From Nemertoderma westbladi (lineage: Eukaryota > Xenacoelomorpha > Nemertodermatida > Nemertodermatidae), in contig JAUCBJ010006178.1 of the NCBI GenBank assembly GCA_032718475.1, forward strand, positions 1-45,684: a stretch of DNA of 45,684 bases. Direction: 5' to 3'. How positions within the stretch are numbered: position 1 is the first letter of the stretch; the number at the start of each line of letters is the position of its first letter. The position numbers and the translations under genes are program-made. This document shows positions 14,101 to 29,233 of this stretch, piece after piece. Below the pieces are notes generated by a model. The model saw only the letters and a program-made list of their open reading frames with translations, had not been told where the DNA came from and ran no database searches.

Positions 14101-17099
14101 AGTCACTCAGTGTTACATGGACACACTGCATCCGCACACAGTCACTCAGTGTTACATGGACACACTGCATCCGCACACAGTTACTCAGTGTTACATGGAC
14201 ACACTGCATCCGCACACAGTCACTCAGTGTTACATGGACACACTGCATCCGCACACAGTCACTCAGTGTTACATGGACACACTGCACACGCACATACACA
14301 CAGTCACTCAGTGTTACATGGACACACTGCATCCGCACACAGTCACTCAGTGTTACATGGACACACTGCATCCGCACACAGTCACTCAGTGTTACATGGA
14401 CACACTGCACACGCATACAGTCACTCAGTGTTACATGGACACACTGCATCCGCACACAGTCACTCAGTGTTACATGGACACACTGCACACGCACATACAC
14501 ACAGTCACTCAGTGTTACATGGACACACTGCATCCGCACACAGTCACTCAGTGTTACATGGACACACTGCATCCGCACACAGTCACTCAGTGTTACATGG
14601 ACACACTGCACACGCACACAGTTACTCAGTGTTACATGGACACACTGCATCCGCACACAGTCACTCAGTGTTACATGGACACACTGCACACGCATACAGT
14701 CACTCAGTGTTACATGGACACACTGCACCCGCACACAGTCACTCAGTGTTACATGGACACACTGCATCCGCACACAGTCACTCAGTGTTACATGGACACA
14801 CTGCACACGCATACAGTAACTCAGTGTTACATGGACACACTGCATCCGCACACAGTCACTCAGTGTTACATGGACACACTGCATCCGCACACAGTCACTC
14901 AGCGTTACATGGACACACTGCACACGCATACAGTCACTCAGTGTTACATGGACACACTGCAACCGCACACAGTCACTCAGTGTTACATGGACACACTGCA
15001 TCCGCACACAGTCACTCAGTGTTACATGGACACACTGCACACGCATACAGTCACTCAGTGTTACATGGACACACTGCATCCGCACACAGTCACTCAGTGT
15101 TACATGGACACACTGCATCCGCACACAGTCACTCAGTGTTACATGGACACACTGCATCCGCACACAGTCACTCAGTGTTACATGGACACACTGCACACGC
15201 ATACAGTAACTCAGTGTTACATGGACACACTGCATCCGCACACAGTCACTCAGTGTTACATGGACACACTGCATCCGCACACAGTCACTCAGTGTTACAT
15301 GGACACACTGCACACGCATACAGTCACTCAGTGTTACATGGACACACTGCAACCGCACACAGTCACTCAGTGTTACATGGACACACTGCATCCGCACACA
15401 GTCACACAGTGTTACATGGACACACTGCACCCGCATACAGTCACTCAGTGTTACATGGACACACTGCATCCGCACACAGTCACTCAGTGTTACATGGACA
15501 CACTGCATCCGCACACAGTCACTCAGTGTTACATGGACACACTGCATCCGCACACAGTTACTCAGTGTTACATGGACACACTGCACCCGCATACAGTCAC
15601 TCAGTGTTACATGGACACACTGCATCCGCACACAGTCACTCAGTGTTACATGGACACACTGCATCCGCACACAGTCACTCAGTGTTACATGGACACACTG
15701 CATCCGCACACAGTCACTCAGTATTACATGGACACACTGCACACGCATACAGTCACTCAGTGTTACATGGACACACTGCACCCTCATACAGTCACTCAGT
15801 GTTACATGGACACACTGCATCCGCACACAGTCACTCAGTATTACATGGACACACTGCACACGCATACAGTCACTCAGTGTTACATGGACACACTGCATCC
15901 GCACACAGTCACTCAGTGTTACATGGACACACTGCACACGCATACAGTCACTCAGTGTTACATGGACACACTGCATCCGCACACAGTCACTCAGTGTTAC
16001 ATGGACACACTGCATCCGCACACAGTCACTCAGTGTTACATGGACACACTGCATCCTCACACAGTCACTCAGTGTTACATGGACACACTGCACCCGCACA
16101 CAGTCACTCAGTGTTACATGGACACACTGCACACGCATACAGTCACTCAGTGTTACATGGACACACTGCATCCGCACACAGTCACTCAGTGTTACATGGA
16201 CACACTGCATCCGCACACAGTCACTCAGTGTTACATGGACACACTGCACACGCATACAGTCACTCAGTGTTACATGGACACACTGCATCCGCACACAGTC
16301 ACTCAGTGTTACATGGACACACTGCATCCGCACACAGTCACTCAGTGTTACATGGACACACTGCATCCTCACACAGTCACTCAGTGTTACATGGACACAC
16401 TGCATCCGCACACAGTCACTCAGTGTTACATGGACACACTGCATCCGCACACAGTCACTCAGTGTTACATGGACACACTGCATCCTCACACAGTCACTCA
16501 GTGTTACATGGACACACTGCATCCGCACACAGTCACTCAGTGTTACATGGACACACTGCACACGCATACAGTCACTCAGTGTTACATGGACACACTGCAT
16601 CCGCACACAGTCACTCAGTGTTACATGGACACACTGCATCCTCACACAGTCACTCAGTGTTACATGGACACACTGCATCCGCACACAGTCACTCAGTGTT
16701 ACATGGACACACTGCATCCGCACACAGTCACTCAGTGTTACATGGACACACTGCATCCTCACACAGTCACTCAGTGTTACATGGACACACTGCACCCGCA
16801 CACAGTCACTCAGTGTTACATGGACACACTGAATCCGCACACAGTTACTCAGGGCTACATGGACACACAGCACACGCATACAGTCACTCAGTGTTACATG
16901 GACACACTGCACACGCATACAGTCACTCAGTGTTACATGGACACACTGCACCCGCACACAGTCACTCAGTATTACATGGACACACTGCACACACTTACAG
17001 TCACTCAGTGTTACATGGACACACTGCACACGCACACAGTCACTCAGTGTTACATGGACACACTGCATCCGCACACAGTCACTCAGTATTACATGGACA

Positions 17100-20000
17100 C
17101 ACTGCACACGCATACAGTCACTCAGTGTTACATGGACACACTGCACACACTTACAGTCACTCAGTGTTACATGGACACACTGCACACGCACACAGTCACT
17201 CAGTGTTACATGGACACACTGCATCCGCACACAGTCACTCAGTGTTACATGGATACACTGCATCCTCACACAGTCACTCAGTGTTACATGGACACACTGC
17301 ATCCGCACACAGTCACTCAGTGTTACATGGACACACTGCATCCGCACACAGTCACTCAGTGTTACATGGACACACTGCATCCTCACACAGTCACTCAGTG
17401 TTACATGGACACACTGCACCCGCACACAGTCACTCAGTGTTACATGGACACACTGCATCCGCACACAGTTACTCAGGGCTACATGGACACACAGCACACG
17501 CATACAGTCACTCAGTGTTACATGGACACACTGCACACGCATACAGTCACTCAGTGTTACATGGACACACTGCACCCGCACACAGTCACTCAGTATTACA
17601 TGGACACACTGCACACACTTACAGTCACTCAGTGTTACATGGACACACTGCACACGCACACAGTCACTCAGTGTTACATGGACACACTGCACACACTTAC
17701 AGTCACTCAGTGTTACATGGACACACTGCATCCGCACACAGTCACTCAGTGTTACATGGACACACTGCACACGCATACAGTCACTCAGTGTTACATGGAC
17801 ACACTGCACCCGCACACAGTCACTCAGGGCTACATGGACACACAGCACACGCATACAGTCACTCAGTGTTACATGGACACACTGCACACGCATACAGTCA
17901 CTCAGTGTTACATGGACACACTGCACCCGCACACAGTCACTCAGTATTACATGGACACACTGCACACACTTACAGTCACTCAGTGTTACATGGACACACT
18001 GCACACGCACACAGTCACTCAGTGTTACATGGACACACTGCACCCGCACACAGTCACTCAGTGTTACATGGACACACTGCACCCGCACACAGTCACTCAG
18101 TGTTACATGGACACACTGCATCCGCACACAGTCACTCAGTGTTACATGGACACACTGCACACGCATACAGTCACTCAGTGTTACATGGACACACTGCATC
18201 CGCACACAGTCACACAGTGTTACATGGACACACTGCACCCGCATACAGTCACTCAGTGTTACATGGACACACTGCACCCGCACACAGTCACTCAGTGTTA
18301 CATGGACACACTGCATCCGCACACAGTCACTCAGTGTTACATGGACACACTGCACCCGCATACAGTCACTCAGTGTTACATGGACACACTGCATCCGCAC
18401 ACAGTTACTCAGGGCTACATGGACACACTGCATCCGCACACAGTCACTCAGTGTTACATGGACACACTGCACACGCATACAGTCACTCAGTGTTACATGG
18501 ACACACTGCACACGCATACAGTCACTCAGTGTTACATGGACACACTGCATCCGCACACAGTTACTCAGGGCTACATGGACACACTGCATCCGCACACAGT
18601 CACTCAGTGTTACATGGACACACTGCACACGCATACAGTCACTCAGTGTTACATGGACACACTGCACACGCATACAGTCACTCAGTGTTACATGGACACA
18701 CTGCATCCGCACACAGTCACTCAGTGTTACATGGACACACTGCACCCGCACACAGTCACTCAGTGTTACATGGACACACTGCACCCGCACACAGTCACTC
18801 AGTGTTACATGGACACACTGCACCCGCATACAGTCACTCAGTGTTACATGGACACACAGCACACGCATACAGTCACTCAGTGTTCCATGGACACACTGCA
18901 CACGCACACAGTCACTCAGTGTTACATGGACACACTCATCCGCACAAAGTTACTCAGGGCTACATGGACACACTGCACACGCATACAGTCACTCAGTGTT
19001 ACATGGACACACTGCATCCGCACACAGTTACTCAGTGTTACATGGACACACTGCACACGCATACAGTCACTCAGTGTTACATGGACACACTGCACACGCA
19101 CACAGTCACTCAGTGTTACATGGACACACTGCATCCGCACACAGTTACTCAGGGCTACATGGACACACTGCACACGCATACAGTCACTCAGTGTTCCATG
19201 GACACACTGCACACGCACACAGTCACTCAGTGTTACATGGACACACTGCATCCGCACACAGTTACTCAGGGCTACATGGACACACTGCACACGCATACAG
19301 TCACTCAGTGTTACATGGACACACTGCATCCGCACACAGTTACTCAGTGTTACATGGACACACTGCACACGCACAGAGTCACTCAGTGTTACATGGACAC
19401 ACTGCACCCGCATACAGTCACTCAGTGTTACATGGACACACTGCATCCGCACACAGTCACTCAGTGTTACATGGACACACTGCATCCGCACACAGTTACT
19501 CAGTGTTACATGGACACACTGCACCCGCACACAGTCACTCAGTGTTACATGGACACACTGCATCCGCACACAGTTACTCAGTGTTACATGGACACACTGC
19601 ACACGCATACAGTCACTCAGTGTTACATGGACACACTGCACACGCACACAGTCACTCAGTGTTACATGGACACACTGCATCCGCACACAGTCACTCAGTG
19701 TTACATGGATACACTGCATCCTCACACAGTCACTCAGTGTTACATGGACACACTGCATCCGCACACAGTCACTCAGTGTTACATGGACACACTGCATCCG
19801 CACACAGTCACTCAGTGTTACATGGACACACTGCATCCTCACACAGTCACTCAGTGTTACATGGACACACTGCACCCGCACACAGTCACTCAGTGTTACA
19901 TGGACACACTGCATCCGCACACAGTTACTCAGGGCTACATGGACACACAGCACACGCATACAGTCACTCAGTGTTACATGGACACACTGCACACGCATAC

Positions 20001-22670
20001 AGTCACTCAGTGTTACATGGACACACTGCACCCGCACACAGTCACTCAGTATTACATGGACACACTGCACACACTTACAGTCACTCAGTGTTACATGGAC
20101 ACACTGCACACGCACACAGTCACTCAGTGTTACATGGACACACTGCACACACTTACAGTCACTCAGTGTTACATGGACACACTGCATCCGCACACAGTCA
20201 CTCAGTGTTACATGGACACACTGCACACGCATACAGTCACTCAGTGTTACATGGACACACTGCACCCGCACACAGTCACTCAGGGCTACATGGACACACA
20301 GCACACGCATACAGTCACTCAGTGTTACATGGACACACTGCACACGCATACAGTCACTCAGTGTTACATGGACACACTGCACCCGCACACAGTCACTCAG
20401 TATTACATGGACACACTGCACACACTTACAGTCACTCAGTGTTACATGGACACACTGCACACGCACACAGTCACTCAGTGTTACATGGACACACTGCACC
20501 CGCACACAGTCACTCAGTGTTACATGGACACACTGCACCCGCACACAGTCACTCAGTGTTACATGGACACACTGCATCCGCACACAGTCACTCAGTGTTA
20601 CATGGACACACTGCACACGCATACAGTCACTCAGTGTTACATGGACACACTGCATCCGCACACAGTCACACAGTGTTACATGGACACACTGCACCCGCAT
20701 ACAGTCACTCAGTGTTACATGGACACACAGCACACGCATACAGTCACTCAGTGTTCCATGGACACACTGCACACGCACACAGTCACTCAGTGTTACATGG
20801 ACACACTCATCCGCACAAAGTTACTCAGGGCTACATGGACACACTGCACACGCATACAGTCACTCAGTGTTACATGGACACACTGCATCCGCACACAGTT
20901 ACTCAGTGTTACATGGACACACTGCACACGCATACAGTCACTCAGTGTTACATGGACACACTGCACACGCACACAGTCACTCAGTGTTACATGGACACAC
21001 TGCATCCGCACACAGTTACTCAGGGCTACATGGACACACTGCACACGCATACAGTCACTCAGTGTTCCATGGACACACTGCACACGCACACAGTCACTCA
21101 GTGTTACATGGACACACTGCATCCGCACACAGTTACTCAGGGCTACATGGACACACTGCACACGCATACAGTCACTCAGTGTTACATGGACACACTGCAT
21201 CCGCACACAGTTACTCAGTGTTACATGGACACACTGCACACGCACACAGTCACTCAGTGTTACATGGACACACTGCACCCGCATACAGTCACTCAGTGTT
21301 ACATGGACACACTGCATCCGCACACAGTCACTCAGTGTTACATGGACACACTGCATCCGCACACAGTTACTCAGTGTTACATGGACACACTGCACCCGCA
21401 CACAGTCACTCAGTGTTACATGGACACACTGCATCCGCACACAGTTACTCAGTGTTACATGGACACACTGCACACGCATACAGTCACTCAGTGTTACATG
21501 GACACACTGCACACGCACACAGTCACTCAGTGTTACATGGACACACTGCATCCGCACACAGTCACTCAGTGTTACATGGATACACTGCATCCTCACACAG
21601 TCACTCAGTGTTACATGGACACACTGCATCCGCACACAGTCACTCAGTGTTACATGGACACACTGCATCCGCACACAGTCACTCAGTGTTACATGGACAC
21701 ACTGCATCCTCACACAGTCACTCAGTGTTACATGGACACACTGCACCCGCACACAGTCACTCAGTGTTACATGGACACACTGCATCCGCACACAGTTACT
21801 CAGGGCTACATGGACACACAGCACACGCATACAGTCACTCAGTGTTACATGGACACACTGCACACGCATACAGTCACTCAGTGTTACATGGACACACTGC
21901 ACCCGCACACAGTCACTCAGTATTACATGGACACACTGCACACACTTACAGTCACTCAGTGTTACATGGACACACTGCACACGCACACAGTCACTCAGTG
22001 TTACATGGACACACTGCACACACTTACAGTCACTCAGTGTTACATGGACACACTGCATCCGCACACAGTCACTCAGTGTTACATGGACACACTGCACACG
22101 CATACAGTCACTCAGTGTTACATGGACACACTGCACCCGCACACAGTCACTCAGGGCTACATGGACACACAGCACACGCATACAGTCACTCAGTGTTACA
22201 TGGACACACTGCACACGCATACAGTCACTCAGTGTTACATGGACACACTGCACCCGCACACAGTCACTCAGTATTACATGGACACACTGCACACACTTAC
22301 AGTCACTCAGTGTTACATGGACACACTGCACACGCACACAGTCACTCAGTGTTACATGGACACACTGCACCCGCACACAGTCACTCAGTGTTACATGGAC
22401 ACACTGCACCCGCACACAGTCACTCAGTGTTACATGGACACACTGCATCCGCACACAGTCACTCAGTGTTACATGGACACACTGCACACGCATACAGTCA
22501 CTCAGTGTTACATGGACACACTGCATCCGCACACAGTCACACAGTGTTACATGGACACACTGCACCCGCATACAGTCACTCAGTGTTACATGGACACACT
22601 GCACCCGCACACAGTCACTCAGTGTTACATGGACACACTGCATCCGCACACAGTCACTCAGTGTTACATG
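17100..22670. repeat. 1871-bp higher-order repeat with a duplicated one-base deletion
   Basis: The unit beginning CACACTCATCCGCACAAAG lacks one G relative to CACACTGCATCCG. It occurs at 18931 and 20802, 1871 bp apart, which is 48 units minus one base. The GGATACACTG variant recurs at 17251, 19707 and 21578, with the last two again 1871 bp apart. The one-base deletion moves every frame of the array by one position, and doing so twice is why very long frames change repeat type here. Confidence 0.85.
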
Positions 22671-25600
22671 GACACACTGCACCCGCATACAGTCACTCAG
22701 TGTTACATGGACACACTGCATCCGCACACAGTTACTCAGGGCTACATGGACACACTGCATCCGCACACAGTCACTCAGTGTTACATGGACACACTGCACA
22801 CGCATACAGTCACTCAGTGTTACATGGACACACTGCACACGCATACAGTCACTCAGTGTTACATGGACACACTGCATCCGCACACAGTTACTCAGGGCTA
22901 CATGGACACACTGCATCCGCACACAGTCACTCAGTGTTACATGGACACACTGCACACGCATACAGTCACTCAGTGTTACATGGACACACTGCACACGCAT
23001 ACAGTCACTCAGTGTTACATGGACACACTGCATCCGCACACAGTCACTCAGTGTTACATGGACACACTGCACCCGCACACAGTCACTCAGTGTTACATGG
23101 ACACACTGCACCCGCACACAGTCACTCAGTGTTACATGGACACACTGCACCCGCATACAGTCACTCAGTGTTACATGGACACACAGCACACGCATACAGT
23201 CACTCAGTGTTCCATGGACACACTGCACACGCACACAGTCACTCAGTGTTACATGGACACACTGCATCCGCACACAGTTACTCAGGGCTACATGGACACA
23301 CTGCACACGCATACAGTCACTCAGTGTTACATGGACACACTGCATCCGCACACAGTTACTCAGTGTTACATGGACACACTGCACCCGCATACAGTCACTC
23401 AGTGTTACATGGACACACAGCACACGCATACAGTCACTCAGTGTTACATGGACACACTGCACCCGCATACAGTCACTCAGTGTTACATGGACACACAGCA
23501 CACGCATACAGTCACTCAGTGTTACATGGACACACTGCACACGCACACAGTCACTCAGTGTTACATGGACACACTGCATCCGCACACAGTTACTCAGGGC
23601 TACATGGACACACTGCACACGCATACAGTCACTCAGTGTTCCATGGACACACTGCACACGCACACAGTCACTCAGTGTTACATGGACACACTGCATCCGC
23701 ACACAGTTACTCAGGGCTACATGGACACACTGCACACGCATACAGTCACTCAGTGTTACATGGACACACTGCATCCGCACACAGTTACTCAGTGTTACAT
23801 GGACACACTGCACACGCATACAGTCACTCAGTGTTACATGGACACACTGCACACGCACACAGTCACTCAGTGTTACATGGACACACTGCACCCGCATACA
23901 GTCACTCAGTGTTACATGGACACACTGCATCCGCACACAGTCACTCAGTGTTACATGGACACACTGCATCCGCACACAGTTACTCAGTGTTACATGGACA
24001 CACTGCACCCGCACACAGTCACTCAGTGTTACATGGACACACTGCATCCGCACACAGTTACTCAGTGTTACATGGACACACTGCACACGCATACAGTCAC
24101 TCAGTGTTACATGGACACACTGCATCCGCACACAGTCACTCAGGGCTACATGGACACACAGCACACGCATACAGTCACTCAGTGTTCCATGGACACACTG
24201 CACACGCATACAGTCACTCAGTGTTACATGGACACACTGCATGCGCACACAGTCACTCAGGGCTTCATGGACACACAGCACACGCATACAGTCACTCAGT
24301 GTTCCATGGACACACTGCACACGCACACAGTCACTCAGTGTTACATGGACACACTGCATCCGCACACAGTCACTCAGGGCTACATGGACACACAGCACAC
24401 GCATACAGTCACTCAGTGTTCCATGGACACACTGCACACGCACACAGTCACTCAGTGTTACATGGACACACTGCATGCGCACACAGTCACTCAGGGCTAC
24501 ATGGACACACTGCACCCGCACACAGTCACTCAGTATTACATGGACACACTGCATCCGCACACAGTCACTCAGGGCTACATGGACACACAGCACACGCATA
24601 CAGTCACTCAGTGTTCCATGGACACACTGCACACGCACACAGTCACTCAGTGTTACATGGACACACTGCATCCGCACACAGTTACTCAGTGTTACATGGA
24701 CACACTGCACACGCATACAGTCACTCAGTGTTACATGGACACACTGCATCCGCACACAGTCACTCAGGGCTACATGGACACACAGCACACGCATACAGTC
24801 ACTCAGTGTTCCATGGACACACTGCACACGCATACAGTCACTCAGTGTTACATGGACACACTGCATGCGCACACAGTCACTCAGGGCTTCATGGACACAC
24901 AGCACACGCATACAGTCACTCAGTGTTCCATGGACACACTGCACACGCACACAGTCACTCAGTGTTACATGGACACACTGCATCCGCACACAGTCACTCA
25001 GGGCTACATGGACACACAGCACACGCATACAGTCACTCAGTGTTCCATGGACACACTGCACACGCACACAGTCACTCAGTGTTACATGGACACACTGCAT
25101 GCGCACACAGTCACTCAGGGCTACATGGACACACTGCACCCGCACACAGTCACTCAGTATTACATGGACACACTGCATGCGCACACAGTCACTCAGGGCT
25201 ACATGGACACACTGCACCCGCACACAGTCACTCAGTATTACATGGACACACTGCATCCGCACACAGTTACTCAGGGCTACATGGACACACTGCACCCGCA
25301 CACAGTCACTCAGTGTTACATGGACACACTGCACCCGCACACAGTCACTCAGTGTTACATGGACACACTGCATCCGCACACAGTCACTCAGTGTTACATG
25401 GACACACTGCATCCGCACACAGTCACTCAGTGTTACATGGACACACTGCATCCGCACACAGTTACTCAGGGCTACATGGACACACTGCATCCGCACACAG
25501 TCACTCAGTGTTACATGGACACACTGCATCCGCACACAGTCACTCAGTGTTACATGGACACACTGCATCCGCACACAGTCACTCAGTGTTACATGGACAC

Positions 25601-28031
25601 ACTGCACCCGCACACAGTCACTCAGTGTTACATGGACACACTGCATCCGCACACAGTTACTCAGGGCTACATGGACACACTGCATCCGCACACAGTCACT
25701 CAGTGTTACATGGACACACTGCACACGCATACAGTCACTCAGTGTTACATGGACACACTGCATCCGCACACAGTTACTCAGGGCTACATGGACACACTGC
25801 ATCCGCACACAGTCACTCAGTGTTACATGGACACACTGCACACGCATACAGTCACTCAGTGTTACATGGACACACTGCACACGCATACAGTCACTCAGTG
25901 TTACATGGACACACTGCATCCGCACACAGTCACTCAGTGTTACATGGACACACTGCACACGCATACAGTCACTCAGTGTTACATGGACACACTGCACACG
26001 CATACAGTCACTCAGTGTTACATGGACACACTGCACACGCATACAGTCACTCAGTGTTACATGGACACACTGCATCCGCACACAGTCACTCAGTGTTACA
26101 TGGACACACTGCACACGCATACAGTCACTCAGTGTTACATGGACACACTGCACACGCATACAGTCACTGAGTGTTACATGGACACACTGCATCCGCACAC
26201 AGTTACTCAGGGCTACATGGACACACTGCATCCGCACACAGTCACTCAGTGTTACATGGACACACTGCATCCGCACACAGTTACTCAGGGCTACATGGAC
26301 ACACTGCACACGCACACAGTCACTCAGTGTTACATGGACACACTGCACACGCATACAGTCACTCAGTGTTACATGGACACACTGCACACGCATACAGTCA
26401 CTCAGTGTTACATGGACACACTGCACCCGCACACAGTCACTCAGTGTTACATGGACACACTGCACACGCATACAGTCACTCAGTGTTACATGGACACACT
26501 GCACCCGCATACAGTCACTCAGTGTTACATGGACACACTGCACCCGCACACAGTCACTCAGTGTTACATGGACACACTGCATCCGCACACAGTTACTCAG
26601 GGCTACATGGACACACAGCACACGCATACAGTCACTCAGTGTTACATGGACACACTGCACCCGCACACAGTCACTCAGTGTTACATGGACACACTGCACC
26701 CGCACACAGTCACTCAGTGTTACATGGACACACTGCACACGCATACAGTCACTCAGTGTTACATGGACACACTGCACCCGCACACAGTCACTCAGTGTTA
26801 CATGGACACACTGCATCCGCACACAGTTACTCAGGGCTACATGGACACACAGCACACGCATACAGTCACTCAGTGTTACATGGACACACTGCACCCGCAC
26901 ACAGTCACTCAGTGTTACATGGACACACTGCACCCGCACACAGTCACTCAGTGTTACATGGACACACTGCATCCGCACACAGTCACTCAGTGTTACATGG
27001 ACACACTGCATCCGCACACAGTCACTCAGTGTTACATGGACACACTGCACCCGCACACAGTCACTCAGTGTTACATGGACACACTGCATCCGCACACAGT
27101 TACTCAGTGTTACATGGACACACTGCATCCGCACACAGTCACTCAGTGTTACATGGACACACTGCACCCGCACACAGTCACTCAGTGTTACATGGACACA
27201 CTGCATCCGCACACAGTCACTCAGTGTTACATGGACACACTGCACCCGCACACAGTCACTCAGTGTTACATGGACACACTGCATCCGCACACAGTCACTC
27301 AGTGTTACATGGACACACTGCACCCGCACACAGTCACTCAGTGTTACATGGACACACTGCATCCGCACACAGTTACTCAGGGCTACATGGACACACTGCA
27401 TCCGCACACAGTCACTCAGTGTTACATGGACACACTGCACACGCATACAGTCACTCAGTGTTACATGGACACACTGCACACGCATACAGTCACTCAGTGT
27501 TACATGGACACACTGCATCCGCACACAGTTACTCAGGGCTACATGGACACACTGCATCCGCACACAGTCACTCAGTGTTACATGGACACACTGCACCCGC
27601 ACACAGTCACTCAGTGTTACATGGACACACTGCATCCGCACACAGTCACTCAGTGTTACATGGACACACTGCATCCGCACACAGTCACACAGTGTTACAT
27701 GGACACACTGCACCCGCATACAGTCACTCAGTGTTACATGGACACACTGCACCCGCATACAGTCACTCAGTGTTACATGGACACACTGCATCCGCACACA
27801 GTCACTCAGTATTACATGGACACACTGCACCCGCATACAGTCACTCAGTGTTACATGGACACACTGCATCCGCACACAGTCACTCAGTGTTACATGGACA
27901 CACTGCACCCGCACACAGTCACTCAGTGTTACATGGACACACTGCATCCGCACACAGTCACTCAGTATTACATGGACACACTGCACACACTTACAGTCAC
28001 TCAGTGTTACATGGACACACTGCACCCGCAC

Positions 28032-28928
28032 TACTGTTACTGTAGTAGCGATAATGATGGGTCACCTAGATATAAGATTTATCGGTACACAATTACAGCG
28101 AGGACAAAACGAAGGTAAATAAAAAACTAAATGCAACTGGTGTCTCATAGTTTTCATGCATCAGACTGAAAGAGAGAGAGAGATTGAAATAGAGAATGCT
28201 GAAAAAGGTAATAAAATTACAGGTAACAGGAAATAATATAGTTATTGTAATGGCCAGAGTTATAAATAGAGAAAAATGAATAGTTAGAAACCAGAAATGC
28301 ATGGCAAACATACAAAATAGTGTTTGGTCGTGTTCGTAATGAGAAGATGAAAAACTTGCAAATCTAGAAATTTGATAAAGTTGCATTGCAAAGATCCAAA
28401 TAACTAAAGATTCCATGCGCTCGGTGTAGGCGATGTTTTAGTTGACTAGTAAATACCTTGTCAGGTAGATAACCGGATACTAAAGACAGATGTCTATTCG
28501 CGTCGCTCCGACATTTACTGAGTAACAACTTCTTAGACCAGCCTGAACCATCACCGGCCTTTTATTAACACAATTTCAATTTTAAATATTAAATATTAAA
28601 GAATAGGTCCTAAACTACTGTATTAATATTATTACTATTTTATTGGCAATTAATATTGTTAACTTAATTTTATTATTCCTGCCGTTTAGCACTATTGACA
28701 TTTTGAAATACCTGCAACAACAACTTGATTTACATTCTTGTTTTCACTACGGCAAAGTATCACTTTACAGTGAGTAGTTGAGACGGGTGCTATTGTTACA
28801 TGAACGAACGTAGCGAGCATTAGTGCTACCTTCTTACGTTATTAAAATTTTAATGTTTGCAGTTCCCGGTAGTGGTGCCAATACACTGACATCACAACAG
28901 ACTACTGCTGTAACTAATTGATGGATAA
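28032..28928. other. AT-rich non-coding segment between minisatellite and receptor exons
   Basis: This stretch separates the end of the 39-bp array from the AT-rich palindrome. I looked on the minus strand for receptor M3-M4 loop or M4 exons and found no convincing one. Reading frames present here, for example 28093-28416 on the minus strand, have low-complexity hydrophobic content and no recognisable domain. Nothing else is supported. Confidence 0.6.
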
Positions 28929-28998
28929 ATAATACTGTAATTATTTACATAATTTACATATATTTATATGTAAATTATGTAAATAATTACAGTATTAT
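28929..28998. repeat. Perfect 32-bp-arm AT-rich inverted repeat with 6-bp loop
   Basis: The left arm 28929-28960 and right arm 28967-28998 are exact reverse complements, separated by the loop TATTTA. The arms contain ACTGTAATTATTTACATAA. Perfect pairing over 32 bp suggests a young palindrome or a solo miniature element able to extrude a cruciform. It lies about 240 bp beyond the receptor M3 exon in the direction of transcription. Confidence 0.9.
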
Positions 28999-29233
28999 AT
29001 ATTAACCAGAATTTACTTGTTAGACATAATTTACCTGGTTACCATAATTTTATCATATCAACAAGTAGCGCATGTCAAGAAGACGTTAAAACTGAAGAAA
29101 TATAACAATGTGGTGCTGCCAATAGTCACGTCCTTAAATATTCGTGAATAATTAAAAAATAACTACCGATTTATTAACATTTAATATAATAACTCGAAAC
29201 TGAAATGAAATTAAACCCGATTTTTATACTAAC

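Larger units (their letters stand above)
1..28031. repeat. 39-bp minisatellite, about 718 tandem units, open at left edge
   Basis: A single tandem array fills the first 28 kb without any unique interruption. The unit is 39 bp: a nearly invariant part containing TTACATGGACACACTGCA, a variable middle (CACACGCATAC, CATCCGCACAC, CACCCGCACAC, CACACACTTAC and others), then AGTCACTCAGTG. Because 39 is three times 13, reading frames stay in register. The plus-strand frames translate as repeats of VLHGHTAHAYSHS, YMDTLHTHTVTQC and VTWTHCTRIQSLS, and one minus frame as CMRVQCVHVTLSD. A few units are irregular: 45-bp units near 12950, 13030, 14290 and 14490, and 38-bp units near 18935 and 20806. The array ends abruptly at about 28031 in ordinary AT-rich DNA and its left end is outside the window. 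I see no evidence of coding. Confidence 0.97.

Noticed and set aside
1-28031. CRISPR array
   Set aside because: Units are contiguous with no unique spacers, and the surrounding gene structure is eukaryotic.
19-28122. Giant ORFs of 3,000-6,000 codons in several frames across the minisatellite
   Set aside because: The unit length is a multiple of three and the unit has no stop in three plus frames and one minus frame, so openness is automatic. Single-base deletions and stray TAA variants shift or end the frames without correction, and no start context, signal peptide or non-repeat domain is attached.
28093-28416. 107-codon hydrophobic minus ORF
   Set aside because: It is Phe/Ile/Leu/Ser-rich low complexity in AT-rich DNA, with no family features or splice context.
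28400-28600. Possible further receptor exon downstream of M3 (acceptor CTGTCTTTAG, donor AAGGTATT on the minus strand)
   Set aside because: The enclosed sequence is only about 28 nt and shows no M3-M4 loop or M4 features.
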